From assembly GCA_041739345.1 (NCBI GenBank), contig JBGSNZ010000022.1, positions 186,001 to 250,000 on the forward strand: a DNA stretch of 64,000 nt. Direction: 5' to 3'. This document shows, in pieces, positions 33,337 to 41,537 of the stretch. Both the position numbers and the translations under genes were made by a program. The notes under the pieces were generated by a model that made no database searches, was not told the origin of the DNA, and was given only the letters and a program-made list of their open reading frames with translations. The stretch's first letter is position 1; every line of letters begins with the position of its first letter. The stretch comes from DIGJ01 sp041739345 (lineage in GTDB: Bacteria > Bacillota > Clostridia > Lachnospirales > Lachnospiraceae).

Positions 33337-35718
33337 ATGTACCAAATTATAAAAAGAGATGGGAAGATTGTAGATTTTGATCTTGAAAAGATAAATTCTG
33401 CAATTACAAAGGCTTTTGAGGCACAGAGTAAGCAATATAATAGAAGTATAATTGACTTATTAACACTAAAAGCAACTGCACACTATGAAGGAAGAATTAA
33501 AAATTCACTGGCTCATGTAGAAGACATTCAAGACAGTGTTGAAGTGGTTCTTGAGGAGTCAGGCTATGCGGATGTTGCAAAAGCCTATATCTTATATCGT
33601 AAACAAAGAGAAAAAATACGTAATATGAAATCAACCATTTTAGATTATAAAGAAATTGTTGATAATTATGTAAAACTATCCGATTGGCGCGTGAAGGAAA
33701 ATTCGACCGTTACCTATTCGGTGGGTGGACTGATTTTGAGCAATTCTGGTGCCATTACGGCAAACTATTGGCTTTCAGAAATTTATGATGAGGAAATAGC
33801 TAAGGCACATCGTAATGCAGATATTCATCTCCATGATTTATCCATGCTGACCGGATATTGTGCTGGATGGTCATTAAAACAATTGATTCAAGAGGGACTT
33901 GGTGGTGTTACTGGGAAGATAACATCGGCACCTGCTTCACATCTTGCAACTCTTTGCAATCAGATGGTAAACTTTTTGGGAATCATGCAAAATGAATGGG
34001 CAGGAGCACAAGCTTTTTCTTCTTTTGATACTTATTTGGCACCATTTGTCAAAGTGGATCATTTAGATTACAATCAGGTGAAAAAATGCATTGAGTCCTT
34101 TATCTTTGGAGTTAACACCCCAAGTCGTTGGGGAACGCAAGCACCATTTTCAAATATCACATTAGATTGGACCGTACCGGCTGATTTGGCAGAGCAGTAT
34201 GTAATCATTGGTGGTAAGGAAGCAGACTTCAAATACAAGGATTGCAAAGAAGAAATGGATATGGTAAACAAGGCTTTTATTGAAACAATGATAGAAGGAG
34301 ATGCCAATGGACGTGGCTTCCAGTATCCAATACCAACCTATTCCATAACAAAAGATTTTGACTGGTCCGAAACAGAAAATAATAAATTACTTTTTGAAAT
34401 GACCTCAAAATATGGAACTCCATATTTTTCAAATTATATCAATAGTGAAATGGAACCAAATGATGTACGAAGTATGTGTTGTAGACTGCGTCTCGATCTT
34501 CGTGAACTTCGCAAAAAATCAGGCGGCTTTTTCGGAAGTGGAGAAAGTACAGGTTCAGTAGGTGTAGTTACAATAAATCTTCCACGTATTGCATACCTTA
34601 GTGCAACAGAGGAAGAATTTTATAAACGCCTTAATAAGATGATGGATATTTCAGCTCGTTCACTTAAGATAAAGAGAACCATTATATCAAGACTTTTGGA
34701 GGAGGGATTGTATCCTTATACAAAACGTTACTTGGGAAGCTTTAGTAACCATTTTTCAACCATTGGTCTGATCGGTATGAATGAGGTTGGACTAAATGCA
34801 AATTGGCTCCAGGAAGATATGACAAATGAAAAAACGCAGCGATTTGCAAAAGATGTATTAAATCACATGAGAGAACGGTTATCGGATTACCAGGAAGAGT
34901 ATGGTGATTTATATAACTTAGAAGCTACACCAGCAGAATCAACAACATATCGTCTTGCAAAACATGATGTGGAACAGTTCCCAGATATTAAGACGGCCTG
35001 CAATGATAATAAGACACCATATTATACAAATAGTTCTAATTTACCAGTTGGATTTACCGATGATATTTTCGAAGCATTGGATATACAAGATGATTTGCAG
35101 ACGCTTTATACATCAGGAACTGTATTTCATGCGTTCTTAGGTGAAAAGCTACCTTCTTGGAAGGCTGCTGCGACTTTGGTTCGAAAAATAGCAGAAAATT
35201 ATAAATTGCCATATTATACGATTTCTCCAACCTATTCCATTTGCAAAGAACATGGCTATATAGCTGGAGAACAATACATATGCCCACAATGTGGAATAAA
35301 GACAGAGGTTTACAGCCGTATTACAGGATATTATCGTCCGGTGCAAAACTGGAATGAAGGAAAAAGTGAAGAATTCAAAGAACGTAAATTGTATGACCTT
35401 GATAAATCAAAGCTAAAGACGGAGCGTCGTGTTCAAATGGCTTCTATAGAGCCTAAGGCTGAAAATCATATTGGATTTCCAGAAGATCCATCCAATCATA
35501 TTTTAGTTATTACAAAGACATGTCCAAATTGTAAAACAGCGAAAGAGATTCTTGATGATGCAAATGTTTCATATAAGACAGCATACGCAGAAGAGAACAG
35601 TGATTTGGTTGAAAAATATGGCATTCGTCAGGCGCCAACGCTTATTGTTATCAACGGTGAAGAGGCTTATAGCCATTCAACGGTGCCAAAAATCAAAGAA
35701 TATTTGGAACTACTATAA
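33337..35718 (+). CDS. nrdD: Anaerobic ribonucleoside-triphosphate reductase NrdD fused to a glutaredoxin-like domain
   Basis: Class III reductase that makes dNTPs under anaerobiosis. 793 residues. An ATP cone occupies residues 1-92; the ten-stranded barrel follows, with FFGSGESTGSVGVVTINLPR. The zinc site is CKEHGY...CPQCG and the radical glycine is Gly664 in SRITGYYRPVQNW. In ordinary NrdD this glycine is close to the C-terminus, but here some 129 residues follow. They include LVITKTCPNCKTAKEILDDA with a CPNC redox pair (Cys729, Cys732) and QAPTLIVING, a glutaredoxin/thioredoxin fold. So the enzyme probably carries its own dithiol reductant. GGAGGG lies before ATG 33337; GTG 33328 is a poor alternative. 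The stop codon touches a large palindromic element. Confidence 0.95.
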   Translation: MYQIIKRDGKIVDFDLEKINSAITKAFEAQSKQYNRSIIDLLTLKATAHYEGRIKNSLAHVEDIQDSVEVVLEESGYADVAKAYILYRKQREKIRNMKSTILDYKEIVDNYVKLSDWRVKENSTVTYSVGGLILSNSGAITANYWLSEIYDEEIAKAHRNADIHLHDLSMLTGYCAGWSLKQLIQEGLGGVTGKITSAPASHLATLCNQMVNFLGIMQNEWAGAQAFSSFDTYLAPFVKVDHLDYNQVKKCIESFIFGVNTPSRWGTQAPFSNITLDWTVPADLAEQYVIIGGKEADFKYKDCKEEMDMVNKAFIETMIEGDANGRGFQYPIPTYSITKDFDWSETENNKLLFEMTSKYGTPYFSNYINSEMEPNDVRSMCCRLRLDLRELRKKSGGFFGSGESTGSVGVVTINLPRIAYLSATEEEFYKRLNKMMDISARSLKIKRTIISRLLEEGLYPYTKRYLGSFSNHFSTIGLIGMNEVGLNANWLQEDMTNEKTQRFAKDVLNHMRERLSDYQEEYGDLYNLEATPAESTTYRLAKHDVEQFPDIKTACNDNKTPYYTNSSNLPVGFTDDIFEALDIQDDLQTLYTSGTVFHAFLGEKLPSWKAAATLVRKIAENYKLPYYTISPTYSICKEHGYIAGEQYICPQCGIKTEVYSRITGYYRPVQNWNEGKSEEFKERKLYDLDKSKLKTERRVQMASIEPKAENHIGFPEDPSNHILVITKTCPNCKTAKEILDDANVSYKTAYAEENSDLVEKYGIRQAPTLIVINGEEAYSHSTVPKIKEYLELL

Positions 35719-36041
35719 TTCTGGTTTGACGAAGGCCGGACGCGAGTCTTTGTTGGTAAGTGACGCCAAGAAAGGCTGAGCAATTTTAGTCTTACTACAA
35801 TTTACACGGCTCCCATGCTAGGATTTTATATCAATCGTATAAGCATTCCACGTAACCTCAAAACATCGAAAAATTGACTCTTAGGAGTCAATTTTTGATA
35901 GAGTTTACGTTCCATATACTCAAATGATATAAAATCCTAGCATGGGAGCCGTGTAAATTAAATATAGATTATGAGCTCAGCCTTTCATGGCTGATTACAA
36001 AATACGGACTCGCTGTTCACAAATGTTTAAAAACCAGAATT
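35717..36041. repeat. Large concentric nested palindrome (element 1)
   Basis: A 325-bp element whose arms all share one centre near 35879. From the outside: AATTCTGGTTT (35717-35727) with AAACCAGAATT (36031-36041); GCGAGTC (35742-35748) with 36007-36013; a 17-bp arm pair (35765-35781 and 35975-35991, one mismatch, core GAAAGGCTGAGC); a perfect 35-bp pair (35799-35833 and 35925-35959); and a central 12-bp stem with TTAG loop (35869-35896) that looks like a bidirectional terminator. Unpaired segments between the arms have diverged. No protein-coding gene is present. It begins at the nrdD stop codon. This is compatible with a foldback mobile element or a structured RNA; the identity is unknown. 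Confidence 0.85.
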
Positions 36042-36110
36042 TAGTAGGATTGTGGTAAAAGATCAAGAGCAAACAGACTGATAACTTTTTAAACTGATTA
36101 CTATCATAGT

Positions 36111-36315
36111 TAAATTTTGTGATTGACAATTATATTACAGACAACAACGGGGCTGTTTAACAAAATCAGTAAAATGCGCGGTGATCATAGTCTTCCAATT
36201 CGAATGGAGCACAGGACTTGTTCTCCATTCGAATTTCGATACCATAAATCATCGCGCATTTTGCGTGACTTTCCCAAAGTCCCCGCGTCCGTCATACGTA
36301 AGTAAACCAGAATTT
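36111..36315. repeat. Second concentric nested palindrome, related ends (element 2)
   Basis: A roughly 205-bp degenerate relative of element 1, centred near 36216. The inner arms AATTCGAATGGAG (36197-36209) and CTCCATTCGAATT (36223-36235) are perfect; AAAATGCGCGGTGAT (36171-36185) pairs with 36248-36262 with one wobble; outside these, GGGG and CCCC segments and further scattered matches continue. The right end AAACCAGAATT (36304-36314) is identical to that of element 1, and the adjoining GCGTCCG..CGT also matches the element 1 end. The left end (AATTTTG at 36113) is decayed. It lies directly after the glycerate kinase stop codon. Short open frames inside it are artefacts of its symmetry. Confidence 0.75.
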
Positions 36316-36317
36316 AT

Positions 36318-37454
36318 TTATATACATAAAGTCCGAACAATACTATCCATAGTTCCTGCTAGATTTTCTTTACTATGATGACGAGCTTCCTCGAAAGCCT
36401 TAGCAGTACGGTTGATACTAAAAATAGAAGTTACACCTAAATTATAGGATTCTTCTGCACCTTCACCGATATCACCAACAACCGCGATGACTGGTACGTT
36501 TTTCTTTTGTGCTCGTTTTGAGATGCCGATAACTACTTTTCCTCGTATGCTTTGACTATCAATCTTTCCTTCTCCAGTGAAAATAATATCTGCATCCTCT
36601 ATTAGGTCATCAAACTTAACAATATCTAAGACTGTGTCAATACCCGATTTCAAAGAGCCACCAAGAAAAGCCACGATACCTGCACCCATAGCACCTGCGG
36701 CACCAGTGCCAGGTGTTTTTGAAACATCACGATTCAGACAGTTTTCGATTGTTTTTGAAAGTGACTTCAAATTTCTGTCAAGAAGTGCTACCATTTCTGG
36801 ATTAGCACCTTTTTGTGGCGCAAAGATATAAGCAGCTCCATTTTCTCCATGCATTGGATTATCAATATCACACATGGCAGTGATACTACATTTTTTTAAT
36901 AACTGATTTGCTTTGGATATATCAAAGGAATCGATAAGGGAAAGGGTATCGGCTTCTGGAAGAAAAAGATTCCCTTCTTTATCAAAAAATTCAACACCAA
37001 GAGCTCTTGCAGCTCCAACGCCTGCATCGTTGGTACAACTTCCGCCAAGTCCAATTATGATTTCATTACATCCGTTGCGAACTGCATGAGCAATCATCTC
37101 ACCAGTACCATAGGTTGTTGTCTTTGCAGGATTCATCTTCCCTTCTACTAAAGGGAGGCCTGCGGTCTGTGCCATCTCAATGATAGCAGTATTTTGATAT
37201 CTTGCATAATAACAGGAAACGGGTTCTCCAAAAGGACCAGAAGCTGTGATTTCAATTTTTCTCATATTTTCCATGGCATATAGGAAGCAATCCACAGTGC
37301 CTTCGCCGCCATCTGCCACGGGTATCGTAATTACGTTGCAATCTGGCTGCAGGAATAAGATCTGCTCTTTCATAATGGTACAAACATCCAGTGAACTTAA
37401 TGTTCCTTTAAAAGAGTCTGGAATTACAATACATTTTTTTAAGACGTTTTTCAT
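36318..37454 (-). CDS. glxK: Glycerate 2-kinase (GlxK/GarK family)
   Basis: Phosphorylates D-glycerate with ATP, giving 2-phosphoglycerate in the family most like it. The 378-residue protein begins CIVIPDSFKGTLSSLDVC, the family N-terminus, and has PVADGGEGTVD, EMAQTAGLPLV, GLGGSCTNDAGVGAARALG, PGTGAAGAMGAGIV and FTGEGKIDSQS. It is the last step of the hexarate pathway encoded by the island and is divergent from its regulator gene. On the minus strand TATAAT (37511-37516) lies upstream, with a weak -35; GGTTAT/ATAACC (37507-37530) flanks this box. AAGGAGCAG precedes the ATG. Confidence 0.93.
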   Translation of the reverse strand: MKNVLKKCIVIPDSFKGTLSSLDVCTIMKEQILFLQPDCNVITIPVADGGEGTVDCFLYAMENMRKIEITASGPFGEPVSCYYARYQNTAIIEMAQTAGLPLVEGKMNPAKTTTYGTGEMIAHAVRNGCNEIIIGLGGSCTNDAGVGAARALGVEFFDKEGNLFLPEADTLSLIDSFDISKANQLLKKCSITAMCDIDNPMHGENGAAYIFAPQKGANPEMVALLDRNLKSLSKTIENCLNRDVSKTPGTGAAGAMGAGIVAFLGGSLKSGIDTVLDIVKFDDLIEDADIIFTGEGKIDSQSIRGKVVIGISKRAQKKNVPVIAVVGDIGEGAEESYNLGVTSIFSINRTAKAFEEARHHSKENLAGTMDSIVRTLCI

Positions 37455-37583
37455 ATCTGCTCCTTTATAATTATTTATATAATTGTGATGGTGTTTTAGT
37501 ATGTAGGGTTATTATAAAAAAAACATAACCTTGATACTATGGAAAAAGGAAACAAAAAACAGTTCTCGATTTCGGCAGTTTAG

Positions 37584-37724
37584 TCAAAATGCATAGAATG
37601 AAACGAAAAGTGAAAATTGGATTTCAATATGAAATATAAATTTCATATAAATGTCAAAATGAATGTTCTAAAAAGTACATGGCTTCTTTTTAGAAGTTGA
37701 TTTATCAAAGAATATTGTTATAAT
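37584..37724. promoter_or_regulatory. Divergent control region of glxK and the PrpR-like regulator
   Basis: The 309-bp gap holds a perfect palindrome, ATATGAAAT-ATAA-ATTTCATAT (37627-37648), overlapping ATTTC-AATAT-GAAAT (37621-37635), plus several further TGAAA half sites and TCAAAATGCATAG (37584-37596). The regulator's promoter is TTGATT (37697-37702), 16 bp, TATAAT (37719-37724). The TCAAAATG and GCATAG words recur before the garR operon, so this is probably the regulator's binding region. No sigma-54 (-24/-12) promoter is seen. Confidence 0.55.
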
Positions 37725-37763
37725 GAAGACATGTTGACAGTGGTATTTGGAAGGGAGAAGTAT

Positions 37764-39677
37764 ATGTCAGGTATTGTAATATTATTGCCAAGAGAACATA
37801 TGGCACAAGAGGCGAGGCAATTGGTTGAAAGAGAAGGATATCGCATTGATGAAATAAAGAGCATACAAACAGCGAATATTGTCAGTGAAGCCAGAATGGC
37901 CGTTGCAAAAGGAGCTTCTATCATTATAGCAAGAGGATATCAGGCGCTTATGATAAAGCGTTATACCAATGTTACAGTAATTGATATTGTGCTCACAGGA
38001 CAGGAGCTTGGAATCTTAGTGATGAAAGCCAAGAAGCTTGTAAACAAAGAAAATCCGAAAATTGCAGTCATTGGCTTTAATAATATGTTTTCAAATACGA
38101 ATTATTTTAACGAGTTATTTCAAGTAGATTTAATCACCTATCTTGGTGATACCGAAGAAAAGATACAAACAGCTGCGGATCAAGCAATTGCAGAACAAGT
38201 AGATGTAATTATCGGTGGTGATACCGCCATTATGGCTGCAAAAGAAGCACAGATTCCGTGCTTGTTTTTGGAAGCGACCGAGGATTCAATCAGAGAAGCT
38301 ATTTTAGTAGCGCAAAAAGCATCCTATGCTGCAAACGTGGAAAAAAAGCACAATGCGCAAATGGAAGCAATGCTTGATAATTCATTCAGTGGCATTATTC
38401 GTTTGAATACAGCAGGCGAAATTGTAAATGCCAATCGTATTATGGAAGAATTGTTCTTGATAAGTAAATCAGATTTAATTGGTAAAAAAATATCAGAAGT
38501 AATAGAAGGTATTGATGAACGTAAGGTACAAAGCGTGTTGTGTGGTGAAGATGAAATTTATAGCAGTTTTATCCGTATTAAGGAGACTGCAGTTGTATTT
38601 ATGCTTTCTGCCGTTTTGGTTGAGGATGTCATCGATGGTGCAATTCTTTCTATTAACATTGTAAAAAAACCAGAACAAAAGGAAGCGGCAACCATGCGAG
38701 AAATGTATCTTCATGGTTTTGTAGCAAGAGGTAACTTTCATCATGTACTTTGCAAAAGCAAGGAGATGAATGAGTGTGTCGAACGGGCAAAAATATATGC
38801 CATGTCCAACAGTTCAGTATTAATATATGGTGAGGTTGGAACGGAAAAGGAATTAATAGGGGAAGCAATTCACAATAATAGCTTGCGAAAAAGTTCCCCT
38901 TTTATTAGTATTAACTGCAATGATCTAACAGAAGAAATGCAGGAAAAAATACTCTTTGGTGCATTTGAAGAAACAGAGAAAGATGAAAATAAGTTAGGGG
39001 CATTAGGCACTGCAAACCACGGTACTGTACTACTTGGTGAGGTGGAACGTCTTGGAAAGAGAATGCAATATAAGCTTTTTCGTGCAATAAAGAGTAAAAT
39101 ATTAATCAAAAATGATATTGAAAAGGCAATGACTTTAGATGCACGAATTATTGCTACCACGAATCAAAATCTTTATGAAATAGTGAAGCGAGGCGAGTTT
39201 CGAGAGGATTTATATTATCTTTTAAATGGTCTTTGTATTACGGTTCCGCCACTTCGAAACAGACCAGAGGATTTGGAAAAATTAATTCATCAAGAAATGA
39301 AAAAGGTACTGGATAAGTATTCTAGGTATCATGTTCTAACTGGACCAGCAAAAGAGGCACTTCTTCGATATTATTGGAACGGTAACTCGCTTCAAGTAGA
39401 AAGCTTTATCGAACGCATGATTTTAACAGCAAAGCGAAGAAGTATTGATGTGGACTATGTACAAAAATTATTGGCAGATCTTTATCCTCTGATACAAACG
39501 GAGGATGGAGAGGAGAAAAAAGTTATTTATAAGAATCCAAAAGCACAGGAATTGGCCATAATTTTGGAAAAACACGGTGGAGATCGTGGACTTGTAGCAC
39601 AAGAACTTGGGATTAGTAAGACTACGTTATGGCGTCATATGAAAAAATATGGAATTACAGGAAAGTTTGAGGTGTGA
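37764..39677 (+). CDS. PrpR-like regulator with degenerate sigma-54 AAA+ domain
   Basis: A 637-residue regulator, probably of the hexarate genes. Residues 1-190 form a PrpR_N-type sensory domain (IVILLPREHMAQEARQL, GGDTAIMAAKEAQIPCLFLE). A PAS domain follows (ENSFSGIIRLNTAGEIVNANR region). The AAA+ domain keeps sensor motifs (RIIATTNQNLYEIVKRGEF, then REDLYYLLNGL) but Walker A reads GEVGTEKE instead of GESGTGKE, the GAFTGA sigma-54 contact loop is missing (LFGAFEETEKDEN), and Walker B reads TVLLGEV with Gly for Asp. The C-terminus has a Fis-type helix-turn-helix (VAQELGISKTTLWRHMKKYGI). It is therefore unlikely to activate sigma-54 polymerase. AAGGGAGAAG supports the start at 37764. Confidence 0.85.
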   Translation: MSGIVILLPREHMAQEARQLVEREGYRIDEIKSIQTANIVSEARMAVAKGASIIIARGYQALMIKRYTNVTVIDIVLTGQELGILVMKAKKLVNKENPKIAVIGFNNMFSNTNYFNELFQVDLITYLGDTEEKIQTAADQAIAEQVDVIIGGDTAIMAAKEAQIPCLFLEATEDSIREAILVAQKASYAANVEKKHNAQMEAMLDNSFSGIIRLNTAGEIVNANRIMEELFLISKSDLIGKKISEVIEGIDERKVQSVLCGEDEIYSSFIRIKETAVVFMLSAVLVEDVIDGAILSINIVKKPEQKEAATMREMYLHGFVARGNFHHVLCKSKEMNECVERAKIYAMSNSSVLIYGEVGTEKELIGEAIHNNSLRKSSPFISINCNDLTEEMQEKILFGAFEETEKDENKLGALGTANHGTVLLGEVERLGKRMQYKLFRAIKSKILIKNDIEKAMTLDARIIATTNQNLYEIVKRGEFREDLYYLLNGLCITVPPLRNRPEDLEKLIHQEMKKVLDKYSRYHVLTGPAKEALLRYYWNGNSLQVESFIERMILTAKRRSIDVDYVQKLLADLYPLIQTEDGEEKKVIYKNPKAQELAIILEKHGGDRGLVAQELGISKTTLWRHMKKYGITGKFEV

Positions 39678-39716
39678 GACAAAAGCTTTGTTGTTAGCAG
39701 ACAGGAGAAAATTACT

Positions 39717-40568
39717 ATGGATTTCATACAACTGAAAGATGGAACGAAACTCCCTATATTAGGACAAGGTACCTGGTTTATGGGGGAGGAAAAACAAAAG
39801 AAGGAAGACGAAATAAAGGCTTTACGAACTGGTGTTGAAGAGAAAATGACCTTAATCGATACGGCAGAGATGTATGGAGATGGTCTTGCTGAGTTACTAG
39901 TAGGAGAAAGTATTGAGCCTTTTAAACGAGAAGATTTATTTTTGGTTTCAAAGGTCTATCCTCACAATGCTGGAAAAGAACATATTTTTGATGCTTGCAA
40001 TCGAACCCTACAAAGAATGCAGACGGATTATCTTGATATGTATTTGCTTCACTGGAGAGGTCGTGTCCCGTTTGCAGAGACAGTTGATTGTATGGAAGAA
40101 CTAATCAAACAGGGAAAAATAAGGCGTTGGGGTGTATCAAATCTTGACACACCGGATATGGAAGAATTACTCCGCGTAAAGAATGGCGAAAACTGTATGG
40201 TGAATCAAGTACTCTACCATTTGGGTTCTAGAGGGATTGAGTATAATTTATTACCTTTCATGCAAAAAGAGCAGATTGCACTCATGGCATATTGCCCATT
40301 GGCACAAGGAGGAACGCTTCGACGAAATATTCTAAATTCCAAATCAGTGAACGAAATTGCAATCAATCGTGGTATAACACAAATGCAAGTAATACTTGCA
40401 TTTGTGTTGAATCAAAAATTTACGATTGCAATACCAAAAGCGAGCAGTTGTATCCATACAAAAGAGAATGCTGAGACAACCTCGATTAAATTAACGGAGA
40501 ATGAAATCAAAGCGCTAAACTTAGAATTTCAAAAACCGAAGGAAAAAACGTATTTAGACATCGTATAG
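39717..40568 (+). CDS. Aldo/keto reductase
   Basis: A 283-residue NAD(P)H-dependent (beta/alpha)8 oxidoreductase. It contains LIDTAEMYGDGLAELLVGE with the catalytic Asp and Tyr, SKVYPHNAG with the Lys, YLLHWRGRVPF with the His, and the cofactor-binding IAIPKASSCIHTKENAE. It is of the YeaE/YtbE-like group. Its gene begins 39 bp after the regulator gene and 10 bp before the AEC permease gene, so it forms part of the island. It may reduce a sugar acid or an aldehyde intermediate, but this cannot be decided from sequence. AGGAGA precedes the ATG. Confidence 0.85.
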   Translation: MDFIQLKDGTKLPILGQGTWFMGEEKQKKEDEIKALRTGVEEKMTLIDTAEMYGDGLAELLVGESIEPFKREDLFLVSKVYPHNAGKEHIFDACNRTLQRMQTDYLDMYLLHWRGRVPFAETVDCMEELIKQGKIRRWGVSNLDTPDMEELLRVKNGENCMVNQVLYHLGSRGIEYNLLPFMQKEQIALMAYCPLAQGGTLRRNILNSKSVNEIAINRGITQMQVILAFVLNQKFTIAIPKASSCIHTKENAETTSIKLTENEIKALNLEFQKPKEKTYLDIV

Positions 40569-40578
40569 GAGGCTAAGT

Positions 40579-41487
40579 TTGGAAGCATTTTGGAAAATGA
40601 TGAGCTTGCAGATTGTATTACTTATCTATCTGTTGGCGGGAATGTATGCAAAGAAAAAAGAAATTATCACAAAAGAGAACCAGAACAAATTTATTGATTT
40701 TGTTTTACAGATTATAATGCCTTGTATGGTATTTCAGTCTTTTAATCAGCATTTGACCTGGGAGATGATGAAGCAGGCAATGACAATATTAATGGTTTCG
40801 TTTGGCATTTGTTTTTTTTCTATGTTACTTGGAAAATTGATTTATCGCCGCTTTCCGTTTGGAAAGAGAAGCATTATGCAGTATGCAACCTTGATAAACA
40901 ATGCCGGATTTGCCGGACTTCCGATGACCGAAGGAATATATGGTAATCTGGGATTATTTTATGCTTCGATTGCGATAATTCCAAATCGTATCTTTATGTG
41001 GTCTGCAGGAATTTCGCTTTTTACAACCTCACAGTTTAAGACAAAATTTAAAAATGTTGTTTTGAATCCTAATATTATTGCAGTATTTTTGGGATTAATT
41101 CGGGCATTTTGCGGAATTAATCTTCCGAGACCATTAGATAAAGCACTAACAAATATGGGGAATATGGTAGCACCGATGGCGATGGTTGTTGTAGGGTCTA
41201 TATTAGCAGATGTTAATATGAAAGCAGTTCTAGAAAAAGGAGTTTTATTTGTATCTGTAATCCGTTTACTGATTCTTCCAGCAATATGTGTAGCAGTTTT
41301 GCATCTTTTGCCAATTGATGAAACTGCCCGCGGCGTATCGCTAATCCTAACAGCGATGCCGGCAGGAACGACGACTGCATTGCTCGCAGCAAAGTATGGT
41401 GCAGATGTTGAATTCGCATCAAAATGTGTGTTTGTAACCACGATTCTATCGTTAATTACGGTACCATGTATGATGCTGCTTTTATAA
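40579..41487 (+). CDS. AEC-family (auxin efflux carrier type) permease
   Basis: A 302-residue membrane protein with about ten hydrophobic segments, in the family that includes bacterial malate and malonate transporters. N-terminal VLLIYLLAGMYAKKKEIIT and PCMVFQSFN are typical, as is the C-terminal ILTAMPAGTTTALLAAKYG region. The start is TTG at 40579, 6 nt after a perfect AGGAGG that overlaps the aldo/keto reductase stop; the next ATG (40597) has no ribosome binding site. In this island it may move an organic acid such as glycerate or a related acid, which is inference. Confidence 0.8.
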   Translation: MEAFWKMMSLQIVLLIYLLAGMYAKKKEIITKENQNKFIDFVLQIIMPCMVFQSFNQHLTWEMMKQAMTILMVSFGICFFSMLLGKLIYRRFPFGKRSIMQYATLINNAGFAGLPMTEGIYGNLGLFYASIAIIPNRIFMWSAGISLFTTSQFKTKFKNVVLNPNIIAVFLGLIRAFCGINLPRPLDKALTNMGNMVAPMAMVVVGSILADVNMKAVLEKGVLFVSVIRLLILPAICVAVLHLLPIDETARGVSLILTAMPAGTTTALLAAKYGADVEFASKCVFVTTILSLITVPCMMLLL

Positions 41488-41537
41488 CAAATAAATTGAT
41501 ATCAGATATTTTATTTGATATTTGAAAGGAATATATA

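Noticed and set aside
35717..36315. Integron attC sites, CRISPR array or group II intron as explanation of the palindromes
   Set aside because: There is no regularly spaced repeat, no integrase, no intron domain V-like motif, and the arms are far longer than in attC sites.
36123..36378. Short open reading frames in the nrdD-glxK gap
   Set aside because: They lie within the palindromic element 2, lack ribosome binding sites and show no protein family; the frames arise from the inverted repeats.
37455..37763. Sigma-54 promoter expected next to a PrpR-like regulator
   Set aside because: No TGGCAC-N5-TTGCA type sequence is visible here or before garR, and the regulator lacks GAFTGA.
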